NCBI RefSeq assembly: GCF_000719345.1
Contig: NZ_JOFX01000046.1
Coordinates: 1-45,708, forward strand
Direction of reading: 5' to 3'
DNA from: Streptomyces sp. NRRL F-2664
Lineage (GTDB): Bacteria; Actinomycetota; Actinomycetes; Streptomycetales; Streptomycetaceae
DNA length: 45,708 nucleotides
The translations under genes and the position numbers were made by a program. This document shows, piece after piece, positions 16,506-23,998 of the stretch (position 1 is its first letter; each line of letters opens with the position of its first letter). The notes beneath the pieces were generated by a model. It was not told the origin of the DNA. It worked only from the letters and a program-made list of their open reading frames with translations, and did no database searches.

Positions 16506-17231
16506 TCACCGGCGGGCGAGCACCAGCCGCCAGCGCGGAGCGCCCCCGGGCAGTCGGCCGAAGTGCTCCAGCGGGACGGTCTCCACGGTGAAGCCGGCCG
16601 TGCGCAGGTCGGCGCGCACCCCGCTCAGCGGGAAGGTCCGGTAGTACATGACGAACGGCGGCCGCCACACGGCGTTGCGCACTCGCATCAGGGCGTCGAA
16701 GCCCGCCACCGCCCACCACACCGGCGAGCTCGGCGGGATCGGGGCGCCGATCGGGAAGGCGAAGAGGCCGCCCGGGCGGAGGGCGGAGTGCACACCGGAG
16801 AAGAGCGCGGGCCGCTCGGAGGGGAGGAAGTGGCCGAAGGCCCCGAAGCTGACCGCCAGGTCGTAGGAGTCCGCCAGATCCGCCGGGAGGTCTCGCGCGT
16901 CGGCCCGTACGAAGTCCACCCGGTCGTCGTCCGCGTGCCGGCGCCCCGCCTCGGCCAGCATGCCCGCGCTGAGGTCCACCCCCGTGATCCGGTCCCGGCA
17001 CAACCGCCGCAGCAGGCCCGTCCCGGCGCCCGTGCCGCAGCACACGTCCAGGCCGGCGCCGAAGGTCCCCTCCCGCCGGGCGAGGGTCTCCTCGACCGCG
17101 TCGAGCATCCGGTCCGGGGTGCGGAAGGGAGTGTGGTCGAACTTCGGCGCGAGCAGGTCGTAGCCCCGCTCGACGGAGGAGAGGCCCTGCACTGCCAGTT
17201 CGCGGACGCTGGGCCCGTGGGAGGAGAACAC
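16506..17231 (-). CDS. Class I SAM-dependent methyltransferase
   Basis: The 241-residue protein has a Rossmann methyltransferase fold: motif I GLDVCCGTGAGTGLL (about 60-74), acidic ribose-binding GVDLSAGMLAEAGRR, the adenine-binding VRADARDLP, and DLAVSFGAFGHF then LRPGGLFAFPIG. It resembles UbiE/Methyltransf_11 small-molecule enzymes. The start codon is GTG with only a G-rich upstream stretch. It lies 163 bp downstream of the DNHASG repeat peptide gene on the same strand, separated by a G-tract region, and could act on that peptide or on something unrelated. Confidence 0.88.
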   Translation of the reverse strand: MFSSHGPSVRELAVQGLSSVERGYDLLAPKFDHTPFRTPDRMLDAVEETLARREGTFGAGLDVCCGTGAGTGLLRRLCRDRITGVDLSAGMLAEAGRRHADDDRVDFVRADARDLPADLADSYDLAVSFGAFGHFLPSERPALFSGVHSALRPGGLFAFPIGAPIPPSSPVWWAVAGFDALMRVRNAVWRPPFVMYYRTFPLSGVRADLRTAGFTVETVPLEHFGRLPGGAPRWRLVLARR

Positions 17232-17322
17232 GCCCCCAGCCTATGCCGCGCCCGCCGGTCCGTCCGGGCATACGGGTGCGGCGGCCGCGATGGCTCCCCC
17301 TCCGGGCCACCGCGGCCGCCGT

Positions 17323-17377
17323 CCCCCGTTGCTCCCCCGTACCCCCCCGAGCCCCCGTTTCCCCCGTGGGCTCCCCC
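17323..17377 (-). other. G-tract cluster between the repeat-peptide and methyltransferase genes
   Basis: Six runs of five or more C on the plus strand (17323, 17333, 17342, 17352, 17361, 17373) read as G-runs in the minus-strand RNA, separated by 3-8 bases. This pattern can form a G-quadruplex. It lies just after the peptide stop codon, where it could slow or end transcription. Confidence 0.55.
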
Positions 17378-17394
17378 GTACGTCCTGTGCCGGC

Positions 17395-17586
17395 TTACGG
17401 GCGCGGACCGGACGCGTGGTTGTCCAGCGTCCGGATCTCCTCGCCCGCGGCCTGGTCGTCGGTCGGCGGCTTGATCTCGCCGCCCGACGCGTGGTTGTCC
17501 AGGGTCTCGATCTCGGCGCCCGAGGCGTGGTTGTCGAGCGGCTTGACGGTGCCGTCGTTCGGCAGAAGGTTCTCGTTCGTCGTCAT
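17395..17586 (-). CDS. 63-residue peptide with DNHASG repeats, unknown function
   Basis: The peptide begins MTTNENLLPNDGTVKP and then carries LDNHASG at residues 17-23, 29-35 and 54-60, with a degenerate unit TDDQAAG at 42-48. Units are spaced 12, 13 and 12 residues and joined by acidic EI linkers (AEIET, GEIKPP, EEIRT). It is acidic, has no Cys, signal peptide or membrane helix. An excellent AGGAGA site precedes the ATG, so translation is likely. Small actinobacterial proteins with DNHAS repeats exist in databases under uninformative names (from memory). The leader-plus-repeats layout resembles multi-core RiPP precursors, but no recognised maturase is adjacent; a structural or signalling peptide is equally possible. 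Confidence 0.8.
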   Translation of the reverse strand: MTTNENLLPNDGTVKPLDNHASGAEIETLDNHASGGEIKPPTDDQAAGEEIRTLDNHASGPRP

Positions 17587-17610
17587 CGGTTCTCCTGATG
17601 GATGGGTGGG

Positions 17611-17648
17611 ACCCGTTCGGCGATTCCCCCGATGACCGCCGAACGGGT
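17611..17648. repeat. Perfect 12-bp inverted repeat upstream of the repeat-peptide gene
   Basis: ACCCGTTCGGCG (17611-17622) and CGCCGAACGGGT (17637-17648) pair perfectly around a 14-base spacer, 25 bp upstream of the peptide's ATG. It could be a hairpin in the leader RNA or a dimer binding site. Its core recurs at 17706. Confidence 0.65.
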
Positions 17649-17705
17649 GATCCTTCCAAACGGCCCGGATGTCCCCCGACGCACCGGGTCGATGCACCTA
17701 TCGTG

Positions 17706-17717
17706 CCGTTCGGCGAT
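17706..17717. promoter_or_regulatory. Second copy of CCGTTCGGCGAT upstream of the repeat-peptide gene
   Basis: CCGTTCGGCGAT occurs here and at 17613-17624, 93 bp apart in direct orientation, with a third inverted copy of the core at 17637-17646. Three copies in a 174-bp intergenic space suggest a regulator-binding element. The adjacent SARP-type regulator is a candidate, as these bind repeated sequences near promoters. Confidence 0.5.
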
Positions 17718-17760
17718 AAACGAACGATGAACGCCGCATTCAACCGGGTCCCCATGCAGG

Positions 17761-20700
17761 TCAGGCGGCGATCTCCGTGGCCAGCAGGGTCCGCACCTCG
17801 GCCAGTTCGGCGGAACCCAGCTGCTGGAACACCGTCTCCGCGTCCCGCCAGCACGCCCGCGCCCGGTCCGTCTGCCCCAGCCGCCGCAGCGCCTTGCCCA
17901 GGACGGTCAGCACCGTCGCCCGCCGCCACTCCCCGCCGATGCCGCGCAGCGCGATCGCCTGTTCGGCGTGCGCCGCGGCCAACGTCGGCCGGCGCGCAGC
18001 GAGATGGGCCTCGGCAAGGCGGAAGTGGGTCACGCCCTCCCACAGCGGCTGCCGGTTGTCGTGGAACAGCGCCAGAGCCTCCGTGAGCTGCTCCAGGGCC
18101 TCGCCGAGCCGGCCCGCCTGGGTGAGCGCGATGCCGAGCGCGTAGCGGCCGTTGGCCAGGCGCAGCGACAGGCCCATCCGGTCGTAGATGGCGATGCCCT
18201 GCTGTGCGAGGTCTATGGCGCTGCCGAGGTGCCCCAGTTCGACGTGGATGCGGGAGAGGTTGCACAGGGCACTGGCCTCGCCGACGTTGTTGCCGTCGGC
18301 GCGGAAGTTCTGGATGGCCTGGAGCAGGTACCGTTCGCCGTCCGCGTGCCGGCCCTCGTAGAGGGCGATGATCCCGCGGTCGTTGGGAGCCCAGCAGCTG
18401 GGCAGCGGGTCGCCGGCCTCGCGGGCCAGCAAGGTGGCCCGGCGGGCCTCCTCGTCGGCCTCGGCGAACCGGCCGGCGACCAGGTGGACGTTGGTGAGGG
18501 TGGTGCGGGCGCGGCCCTCGGCGTACGGGTCCCGGGCGGCCTGGGCCGCGTCGCGCAGGGCGGTCGCGGCCGACTCGTACTGCTTGGAGTTGGCACCCGA
18601 CTCGGCGAGGTCCTTCGCCGCCCACAGCAGGTCCACGCCGCGGCGCAGGACCGGTGAGTCGCCGCCGCGTACGGACGCCTGCCGCACGCACGCCAGCAGC
18701 GGGCCGGCCTCGGCGTACAGCCAGTCCAGAGCGGCGCGCGGCTCGGCGAAGACCAGTCCGGGGTAGTGGGTGTCGGACAGGTGCGCGGGCAGCCGGTCAC
18801 CGGGGCGTTCGAGGGCGTAGACCCCGGAGGCGGTGGCCAGGTAGAAGTCCAGGAGGCGGTCCAGGGCCGCCTCGCGCTCGCTGGGCGGCTGCTCGTCGCG
18901 CTCGGCGCAGGCACGCGCGTAGAGGCGTACGAGGTCGTGGAAGCGGTAGCGGCCGGGCGCGGCGGATTCCAGGAGGGAGCAGTCGACCAGAGCCTCCAGG
19001 AGGTCCTCGGTGTCGTACTCGGGCAGGTCGAGCACGGCGGCGGCCGCCGACAGCGAGATGTCGGGGCCGTCGGCGAGGCCGAGGAGGCGGAAGGCACGCT
19101 GCTGGGCCGGCTCCAGCTGGCCGTAGCCGAGCTCGAAGGTGGCCTTGACGGCGAGGTCGCCGGCCTGCAGCTCGTCCAGGCGGCGGCGTTCGTCGGCGAG
19201 TTTGGCGGCGAGGACGGAGACGGTCCAGGTGCGGCGGGCCGCGAGCCGGGACGCGGCGATGCGGATGGCCAGCGGCAGGAAGCCGCAGGCGCCGACGACG
19301 TCGAGGGCGGCCTGCCGTTCGGCGCGCACGCGTTCCTCGCCGACGATGCGGGTGAACAGCTGGAGGGCCTCCTCGGGGCTCATCACGTCGAGGTCGACGA
19401 GATGGGCCCCGGCGAGGCCCGCCATGCGGACCCGGCTGGTGACGAGCGCCGCGCAGCCGGCGGTGCCGGGCAGCAGCGGGCGGACCTGGGCGGCGTCGCG
19501 GGCGTTGTCGAGGAGGACCAGGACGCGCCGGCCGTCGAGGGTGGAGCGGTAGAGCGCAGCCCGGTCGGCGGGGGAGTCGGGGATGGCGGTGTCCGGGGTG
19601 CCGAGGGCACGCAGGAAGGAGCCGAGGACGGCCTCGGGTTCGGCGGGACGGGCCTCGGTGCCCTGGAGGTCGACGTAGAGCTGGCCGTCGGGGAAGTGCG
19701 GACGGGCGGCGTGCGCCACGTGGACGGCGAGGGTGGTCTTGCCGACGCCGCCGATGCCGGCGAGTGCGGAGACGGCCATGACCTGGTCCTGGGCGCCGTC
19801 GGAGAGGATCGCGCCGAGTTCGCAGACGAAGCTGGAGCGGCCGGTGAAGTCGGGCACCGTCGCGGGCAGCTGGGCCGGCCTCACGTGAGCGGCCGCGGCG
19901 GCCGGGGCGGGGTCTTCCGCACGGGCCAGGTCGGCGTCGGCGTTCAGGATGCGCTGCTGGAGCGCGGCCAGTTCGGGGCGCGGGTCGACGCCGAGCTCGT
20001 CGGCGAGGAGCCGGCGGGTGTCGGCGTAGACGGCGAGGGCCTCGGCCTGCCGGCCGCTGCGGTAGAGGGCGAGCATGAGCAGCTCGCGCAGGCGTTCGCG
20101 CAGCGGGTGGGCGGCGGTGAGGGCGGTCAGCTCGGACACGGCCTCGGCGTGGTGGCCGACCTCCAGGTCGAGGTCGAGGCGGGTCTCCAGCAGCTGCAGG
20201 CGCCACTCGGCGAGCCGGGTGCGCTCGGTCTCGGCGTGCGGGCCGGGGACCCCGGCGAGGGGTTCGCCCTCCCACAGGTCGAGGGCGCGGGTCAGCAGCG
20301 TACGGGCGAGGGAGCGGTCCCCGGCGGCCCGGGCCGCCTCGGCGTCGGCGGCGAGGCCGCGGGCGACGCCGAGGTCGAGGGTGGCCGCGGAGCGCAGCCG
20401 GATGGCGTAGCCGCCGGACTCGGTGACGAGCAGGCCGGGGGCGACGACCTTGCGCAGGCGGGAGGCGTAGGTGCGGATGGTGGCGAGGGCCTGCTGCGGC
20501 GGGTCCTCGCCCCATATGGCGTCGATCAGTTCGGGTGCGGTGGCGGTGCGGCCGTCGCGGAGCAGGAGTACGGCGAGCAGGGCGCGCTGCTGGGGGGTGC
20601 CGGAGGGCAGTGCCTCGGCCCCCCGCCACGCCCGCACGGGCCCGAGGACGGCGAACCGGGAGTCACCGGGGGTGTCGCCTGCGGCCGTGCCGCTCCCGGC

Positions 20701-20988
20701 GGGCCGGGCGGGGCCGGCGGCCGTGCCCCGGGCGGGCTCTGCGGTGGCGGTAGGGCGGGGCGCGGCGGTGCCCGGGCCGGGTGACCGGGGTGCGGCGGGT
20801 TCCGGGCCCGTTCCCGTGCCGGTTCCGGGTGCGGTGGTCCTCGGCCATACGGGTCCGGCGGGGGCGCCGCCGGACGCCGGGCCTGCTCCGGGGCGGACGG
20901 CGGCCGCGTGGCCGCATTCGGATGCGGCGGCAGCCGCACGGACCTCGGGGTGGTTCCGCGGGTGCGGGATGGCCGGTACGCCGTCCAT
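17761..20988 (-). CDS. AfsR/SARP-family transcriptional regulator with NB-ARC and TPR domains
   Basis: The 1075-residue protein starts with about 110 residues of Ala/Pro/Gly-rich sequence. An OmpR-type winged helix follows (FAVLGPVRAWRG ... PQQALATIRTYASRLRKVV, about 112-205), then a bacterial transcription-activation domain (LDLDLEVGHHAEAVSELTAL ... GVDPRPELAALQQRIL, to about 350). The NB-ARC ATPase has P-loop GIGGVGKTTLA (about 408-418) and LVLLDNARDAAQVRPLL. The C-terminal third has TPR-type helical repeats (ALCNLSRIHVELGHLGSAID). This is the architecture of AfsR. SARPs activate secondary metabolism; the only possible nearby target is the peptide/methyltransferase set downstream. The GGGGGGA before the ATG is acceptable, but the long extension makes the start uncertain. 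Confidence 0.93.
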   Translation of the reverse strand: MDGVPAIPHPRNHPEVRAAAAASECGHAAAVRPGAGPASGGAPAGPVWPRTTAPGTGTGTGPEPAAPRSPGPGTAAPRPTATAEPARGTAAGPARPAGSGTAAGDTPGDSRFAVLGPVRAWRGAEALPSGTPQQRALLAVLLLRDGRTATAPELIDAIWGEDPPQQALATIRTYASRLRKVVAPGLLVTESGGYAIRLRSAATLDLGVARGLAADAEAARAAGDRSLARTLLTRALDLWEGEPLAGVPGPHAETERTRLAEWRLQLLETRLDLDLEVGHHAEAVSELTALTAAHPLRERLRELLMLALYRSGRQAEALAVYADTRRLLADELGVDPRPELAALQQRILNADADLARAEDPAPAAAAAHVRPAQLPATVPDFTGRSSFVCELGAILSDGAQDQVMAVSALAGIGGVGKTTLAVHVAHAARPHFPDGQLYVDLQGTEARPAEPEAVLGSFLRALGTPDTAIPDSPADRAALYRSTLDGRRVLVLLDNARDAAQVRPLLPGTAGCAALVTSRVRMAGLAGAHLVDLDVMSPEEALQLFTRIVGEERVRAERQAALDVVGACGFLPLAIRIAASRLAARRTWTVSVLAAKLADERRRLDELQAGDLAVKATFELGYGQLEPAQQRAFRLLGLADGPDISLSAAAAVLDLPEYDTEDLLEALVDCSLLESAAPGRYRFHDLVRLYARACAERDEQPPSEREAALDRLLDFYLATASGVYALERPGDRLPAHLSDTHYPGLVFAEPRAALDWLYAEAGPLLACVRQASVRGGDSPVLRRGVDLLWAAKDLAESGANSKQYESAATALRDAAQAARDPYAEGRARTTLTNVHLVAGRFAEADEEARRATLLAREAGDPLPSCWAPNDRGIIALYEGRHADGERYLLQAIQNFRADGNNVGEASALCNLSRIHVELGHLGSAIDLAQQGIAIYDRMGLSLRLANGRYALGIALTQAGRLGEALEQLTEALALFHDNRQPLWEGVTHFRLAEAHLAARRPTLAAAHAEQAIALRGIGGEWRRATVLTVLGKALRRLGQTDRARACWRDAETVFQQLGSAELAEVRTLLATEIAA

Positions 20989-21084
20989 CTGTCGTCCCCC
21001 CTGCCTTCCGTCGGTGTAAGGGTCAGTCTGCCCTGTCTCACGTGTACCCGTCAGCCCGTCCCTGACCGATCAGCGACCAACTAG

Positions 21085-21099
21085 CTGACGGTTCGTCAG
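21085..21099. promoter_or_regulatory. Operator site 4, CTGACG-N3-CGTCAG (amidohydrolase)
   Basis: CTGACGGTTCGTCAG is a perfect match to the shared palindrome and ends 21 bp before the amidohydrolase ATG. It is 111 bp from the divergent SARP start and probably serves the amidohydrolase. Confidence 0.78.
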
Positions 21100-21120
21100 A
21101 TCAGCGCTACGGTAAGGGCC

Positions 21121-22353
21121 ATGGAGACCTTCCCGAAGATCATCTCGGTGGACGACCACACGGTCGAGCCCCCCCACGTCTGGCGGGACCGGCTCCCGTC
21201 CAAGTACCGGGACACCGGCCCCCGCGTCGTCCGCGCCCCGCTGAAGGAGATGACCTTCCTCGGCGGCAGGTTCGCTCCCGTCATGGGAGCCCGGGGCGAC
21301 GACGGGCCGATCGGCGACTGGTGGGTGTACGAGGACCTGCACCGGCCGCTCACCCGCCTCGACACCGCCGTCGGGTACGACCGCGACGAGATCAGGCTGG
21401 AAGTCATCACCTACGAGCAGATGCGCCCCGGATCCTTCTCGGTTCCCGACCGGCTCGCCGACATGGACGTCAACCACGTCCAGTCCGCCCTCTGCTTCCC
21501 CACCTTCCCCCGGTTCTGCGGCCAGACCTTCACCGAGGCCCAGGACCGTGAGCTGGGACTCCTCGGGGTGCGTGCCTACAACGACTGGATGGTGGAGGAG
21601 TGGTGCGGCCCCGACGCCCGGGGCCGTCTGATCCCCCTCACCCTGATCCCGCTCTGGGACGCCCGCCTCGCCGCCGCCGAGGTCCGGCGCAACGCGGCGC
21701 GCGGCGTGCGCGCGGTCGCCTTCTCGGAGATACCCCCGCACCTGGGCCTGCCGTCCATCCACACCGACGAGTGGGACCCCTTCCTGCAGGCGTGCGACGA
21801 GACCGGCACGGTCATCGCCATGCACATCGGCTCCTCGTCACGGATGCCCTCGACGTCCGCGGACGCCCCGCCCGCGGTCGGCTCCACCATCACCTTCGCC
21901 AACTGCTGCTACTCCATGGTCGACTGGCTGATGAGCGGCACGTTCGAACGCTTCCCCAACCTGAAGATCATGTACGCGGAGGGCCAGATCGGCTGGATCC
22001 CGTACATCCTGGAGCGCGCGGACGTCGTCTGGGAGGAGAACCGCGGCTGGGGCGGTGTCGCGGACAAGGTGCACCGGCCGCCGTCGGAGCTGTTCGCCGG
22101 GCACGTCTTCGGCTGCTTCTTCGACGACGCCTTCGGCCTGCGCAACCTCGACGCGATCGGCGTCGGCAACGTCCTCTACGAGACGGACTACCCCCACTCC
22201 GACTCCACCTGGCCGAAGTCCCGCGAGGTCGGCGAGGCACAGATGGGCCACCTGGCGCCGGACGTGGTGGACCGTATCGTGCGCGGCAACGCGATCGACC
22301 TGCTCGGACTCACCCCGGACGGCCTGTGGGCAGGACCGGGCACCGCCGCCTGA
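21121..22353 (+). CDS. Amidohydrolase family (Amidohydro_2) metal-dependent hydrolase
   Basis: The 410-residue TIM-barrel protein is of the ACMSD-like Amidohydro_2 family, which hydrolyses or decarboxylates ring-derived substrates. The start ISVDDHTVEPPHVW replaces the usual HxH by DDH, as in many actinobacterial members. Other ligands are expected in IAMHIGSSS (about 231-239) and NVLYETDYPHSDSTWPKS (about 350-367). FPNLKIMYAEGQIGWIPYILER is a family hallmark. There is little Shine-Dalgarno sequence, so the transcript may have a very short leader. Operator site 4 places it in the same regulon as the acyl-CoA genes. Such genes often sit with LLM-type oxidoreductases in steroid- or terpenoid-degrading actinobacteria, which is consistent here. 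Confidence 0.9.
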   Translation: METFPKIISVDDHTVEPPHVWRDRLPSKYRDTGPRVVRAPLKEMTFLGGRFAPVMGARGDDGPIGDWWVYEDLHRPLTRLDTAVGYDRDEIRLEVITYEQMRPGSFSVPDRLADMDVNHVQSALCFPTFPRFCGQTFTEAQDRELGLLGVRAYNDWMVEEWCGPDARGRLIPLTLIPLWDARLAAAEVRRNAARGVRAVAFSEIPPHLGLPSIHTDEWDPFLQACDETGTVIAMHIGSSSRMPSTSADAPPAVGSTITFANCCYSMVDWLMSGTFERFPNLKIMYAEGQIGWIPYILERADVVWEENRGWGGVADKVHRPPSELFAGHVFGCFFDDAFGLRNLDAIGVGNVLYETDYPHSDSTWPKSREVGEAQMGHLAPDVVDRIVRGNAIDLLGLTPDGLWAGPGTAA

Positions 22354-22357
22354 CCGT

Positions 22358-22380
22358 CCCGGTCGGGCCCCCGGACCGGG
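22358..22380. terminator. Hairpin between convergent amidohydrolase and metalloprotease genes
   Basis: CCCGGTC and GACCGGG form a 7-bp stem around a 9-base loop, five bases after the amidohydrolase stop. Confidence 0.5.
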
Positions 22381-22422
22381 CGATTCGCCCTGTCCGGCGG
22401 CCGTCCGGTGGACGCCCGCGGG

Positions 22423-23766
22423 CTACTTGGGGGTGGTCCAGATCTGGCGCTTGTTCGTGTTCGCCGCGTGGAGCTGGACCACGGTGCCGTTGGCGGTCGC
22501 GCCGCCGGTCACGTCGAGGACCTTGCCCGAGGCCACGTGGACGATCTGGCCCTTGGCGTTGACGGACCAGCGCTGCGCCGCCGAGCCGTTGCAGTCGTGG
22601 AGGCCGATCCTGTTGCCGTCGGTGCTCGCGTTGCGCGCGTTGTCCAGACACTTCCCGAGCGCGCGGAAGGTGCCGTCCTTGCCCAGGATCCAGGACTGGG
22701 CGGCGGTGCCGTTGCAGGTGTAGAGCTGGATCTGCGTGCCGTTGGCGGCCTTGCCCCCCTTGACGTCGAGGCACTTGGAGCCGATGCCGGCCACCCGGCC
22801 CTGCGGGGGGAGCACCGCCCCGGCGCCCGCCGCGAGGCGGCGCAGGCCCTGCACGTCGAACTGCTGGACGTAGGTGCCCGCCCGCTTGTCCTGGTAGGCG
22901 TGGGCGGGGGAGCACATGACCGGGAACTGGCCCGAGTCGCTCCCCTTGACGCAGTCGCCCCTGTTCAGGCTGCGGTTGGCGTGGGTCAGGCCCAGGGTGT
23001 GCCCGAGCTCGTGGCTGATGTGGTTGCGCATGTACGTCTCGCCCATGGCGGCGGTCGGCTTGCCGGCCGGGGTGAAGAACGACTCGTCGATGTACGCGTG
23101 TCCGCTGGTCACGGTCTCGGCGACGGAGGAGCTGGTGAAGCCGCAGCTGAGGTTCGCGGTGCCCGAGCCGTCACGGACGACCTTCCAGCCCGTGCTGCCC
23201 ATGGTGCCTTCGCCGGCGGGCGGGACGCACGGCCGGGGCAGCACGCCGATGACGACCTCGCCCTTGGGGCGCATGTAGTCCCAGCCCACCGGCTTCGTGT
23301 CGACGGCGACCGGCAGGTTGGTGATGCGGCGCAGGTCCGCGGCGGATGCCCGGACGTAGGGACCCAGCCGGTCCGCGGACTTCTGGTCGTAGAACTTGAT
23401 CGTGTAGCCGGTCGCCAGCCACTTGGTCGCACCGCTCAGCTTCCAGCCCTCACCCTGCGGAGGGGCGGGTGCGGCGGCGGCCGACCTCGCGGCGGCGGCC
23501 CCGGGGAGCGCCGACGGCTGTGCGGCGAGCGACATGACGCCGTTGCGGAAGACCGTCCCGTCGCTGCCGTGGACGGCGGAGTCCTCCGCGTGGGCCTCGG
23601 GTGCGTCCCCGGCCGGCGGGACGCTGTCCGCGGGGGTCTCGATGCGTGCGGTGTCCGGGACGTCGTCGGTGCCGAACGCCGTGGACGGCAGCTGAAGGGC
23701 GCCCACGATCGCGGCCACGGCCGCCACGGCGACGACGGATATCCGGTGCTTGCCTGTGCCTCGCAC
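22423..23766 (-). CDS. Secreted metzincin-type metalloprotease with C-terminal ricin B lectin domain
   Basis: The 447-residue precursor has a signal peptide (RISVVAVAAVAAIVGALQLPSTAFG, about 8-32) and a propeptide-like Ala/Pro/acidic stretch. The catalytic domain carries HELGHTLGLTH (His252, Glu253, His256, His262), the HExxHxxGxxH zinc site of metzincins, with a Met-turn candidate at FPVMCSP. From about residue 315 a ricin-type beta-trefoil has QxW-like repeats (AAQSWILG, AAQRWSVN, KRQIWTTP) and should bind carbohydrate. This resembles snapalysin-like proteases fused to CBM13. Exported to degrade protein near a glycan surface is the likely role. The GTG start follows GAGAGGG. It diverges from a secreted serine protease gene. 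Confidence 0.9.
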   Translation of the reverse strand: MRGTGKHRISVVAVAAVAAIVGALQLPSTAFGTDDVPDTARIETPADSVPPAGDAPEAHAEDSAVHGSDGTVFRNGVMSLAAQPSALPGAAAARSAAAAPAPPQGEGWKLSGATKWLATGYTIKFYDQKSADRLGPYVRASAADLRRITNLPVAVDTKPVGWDYMRPKGEVVIGVLPRPCVPPAGEGTMGSTGWKVVRDGSGTANLSCGFTSSSVAETVTSGHAYIDESFFTPAGKPTAAMGETYMRNHISHELGHTLGLTHANRSLNRGDCVKGSDSGQFPVMCSPAHAYQDKRAGTYVQQFDVQGLRRLAAGAGAVLPPQGRVAGIGSKCLDVKGGKAANGTQIQLYTCNGTAAQSWILGKDGTFRALGKCLDNARNASTDGNRIGLHDCNGSAAQRWSVNAKGQIVHVASGKVLDVTGGATANGTVVQLHAANTNKRQIWTTPK

Positions 23767-23998
23767 GGGTTCGTTGCCCTCTCGTCAGGATCTTCCCCCG
23801 CGAACGCGCGCGGCGGCGGGGGCGGTGGACCACCGGCGATCATAGGGGAATCGGCCAAGTGTGCGACGTAGGACCAAGGTTGACCGGTACGTGCTGCCTG
23901 CCGGTCGTGCCGGACCGGCTGCGCAGGCGTCGTCCATTGCCTTGCACCCGGCCCCGCGGTCAAGGCATGCTTCGCCGGGGCAAAGCGGAAGGATCATC

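Noticed and set aside
17395..17697. Longer N-terminal version of the repeat peptide (100 residues)
   Set aside because: The upstream part lies over the inverted repeats and has no ribosome binding site, while the ATG at 17586 has AGGAGA at ideal spacing.
18766..20784. Long open frame on the plus strand across the SARP regulator gene (672 residues)
   Set aside because: It is the antisense shadow of the regulator: Gly/Val/Glu-rich, without motifs, and the opposite strand carries winged-helix, BTAD and NB-ARC signatures.
22408..23871. Long plus-strand frame opposite the metalloprotease gene (487 residues)
   Set aside because: Low-complexity Val/Gly/Arg/Ala translation; the minus strand has a signal peptide, HExxHxxGxxH and ricin motifs.
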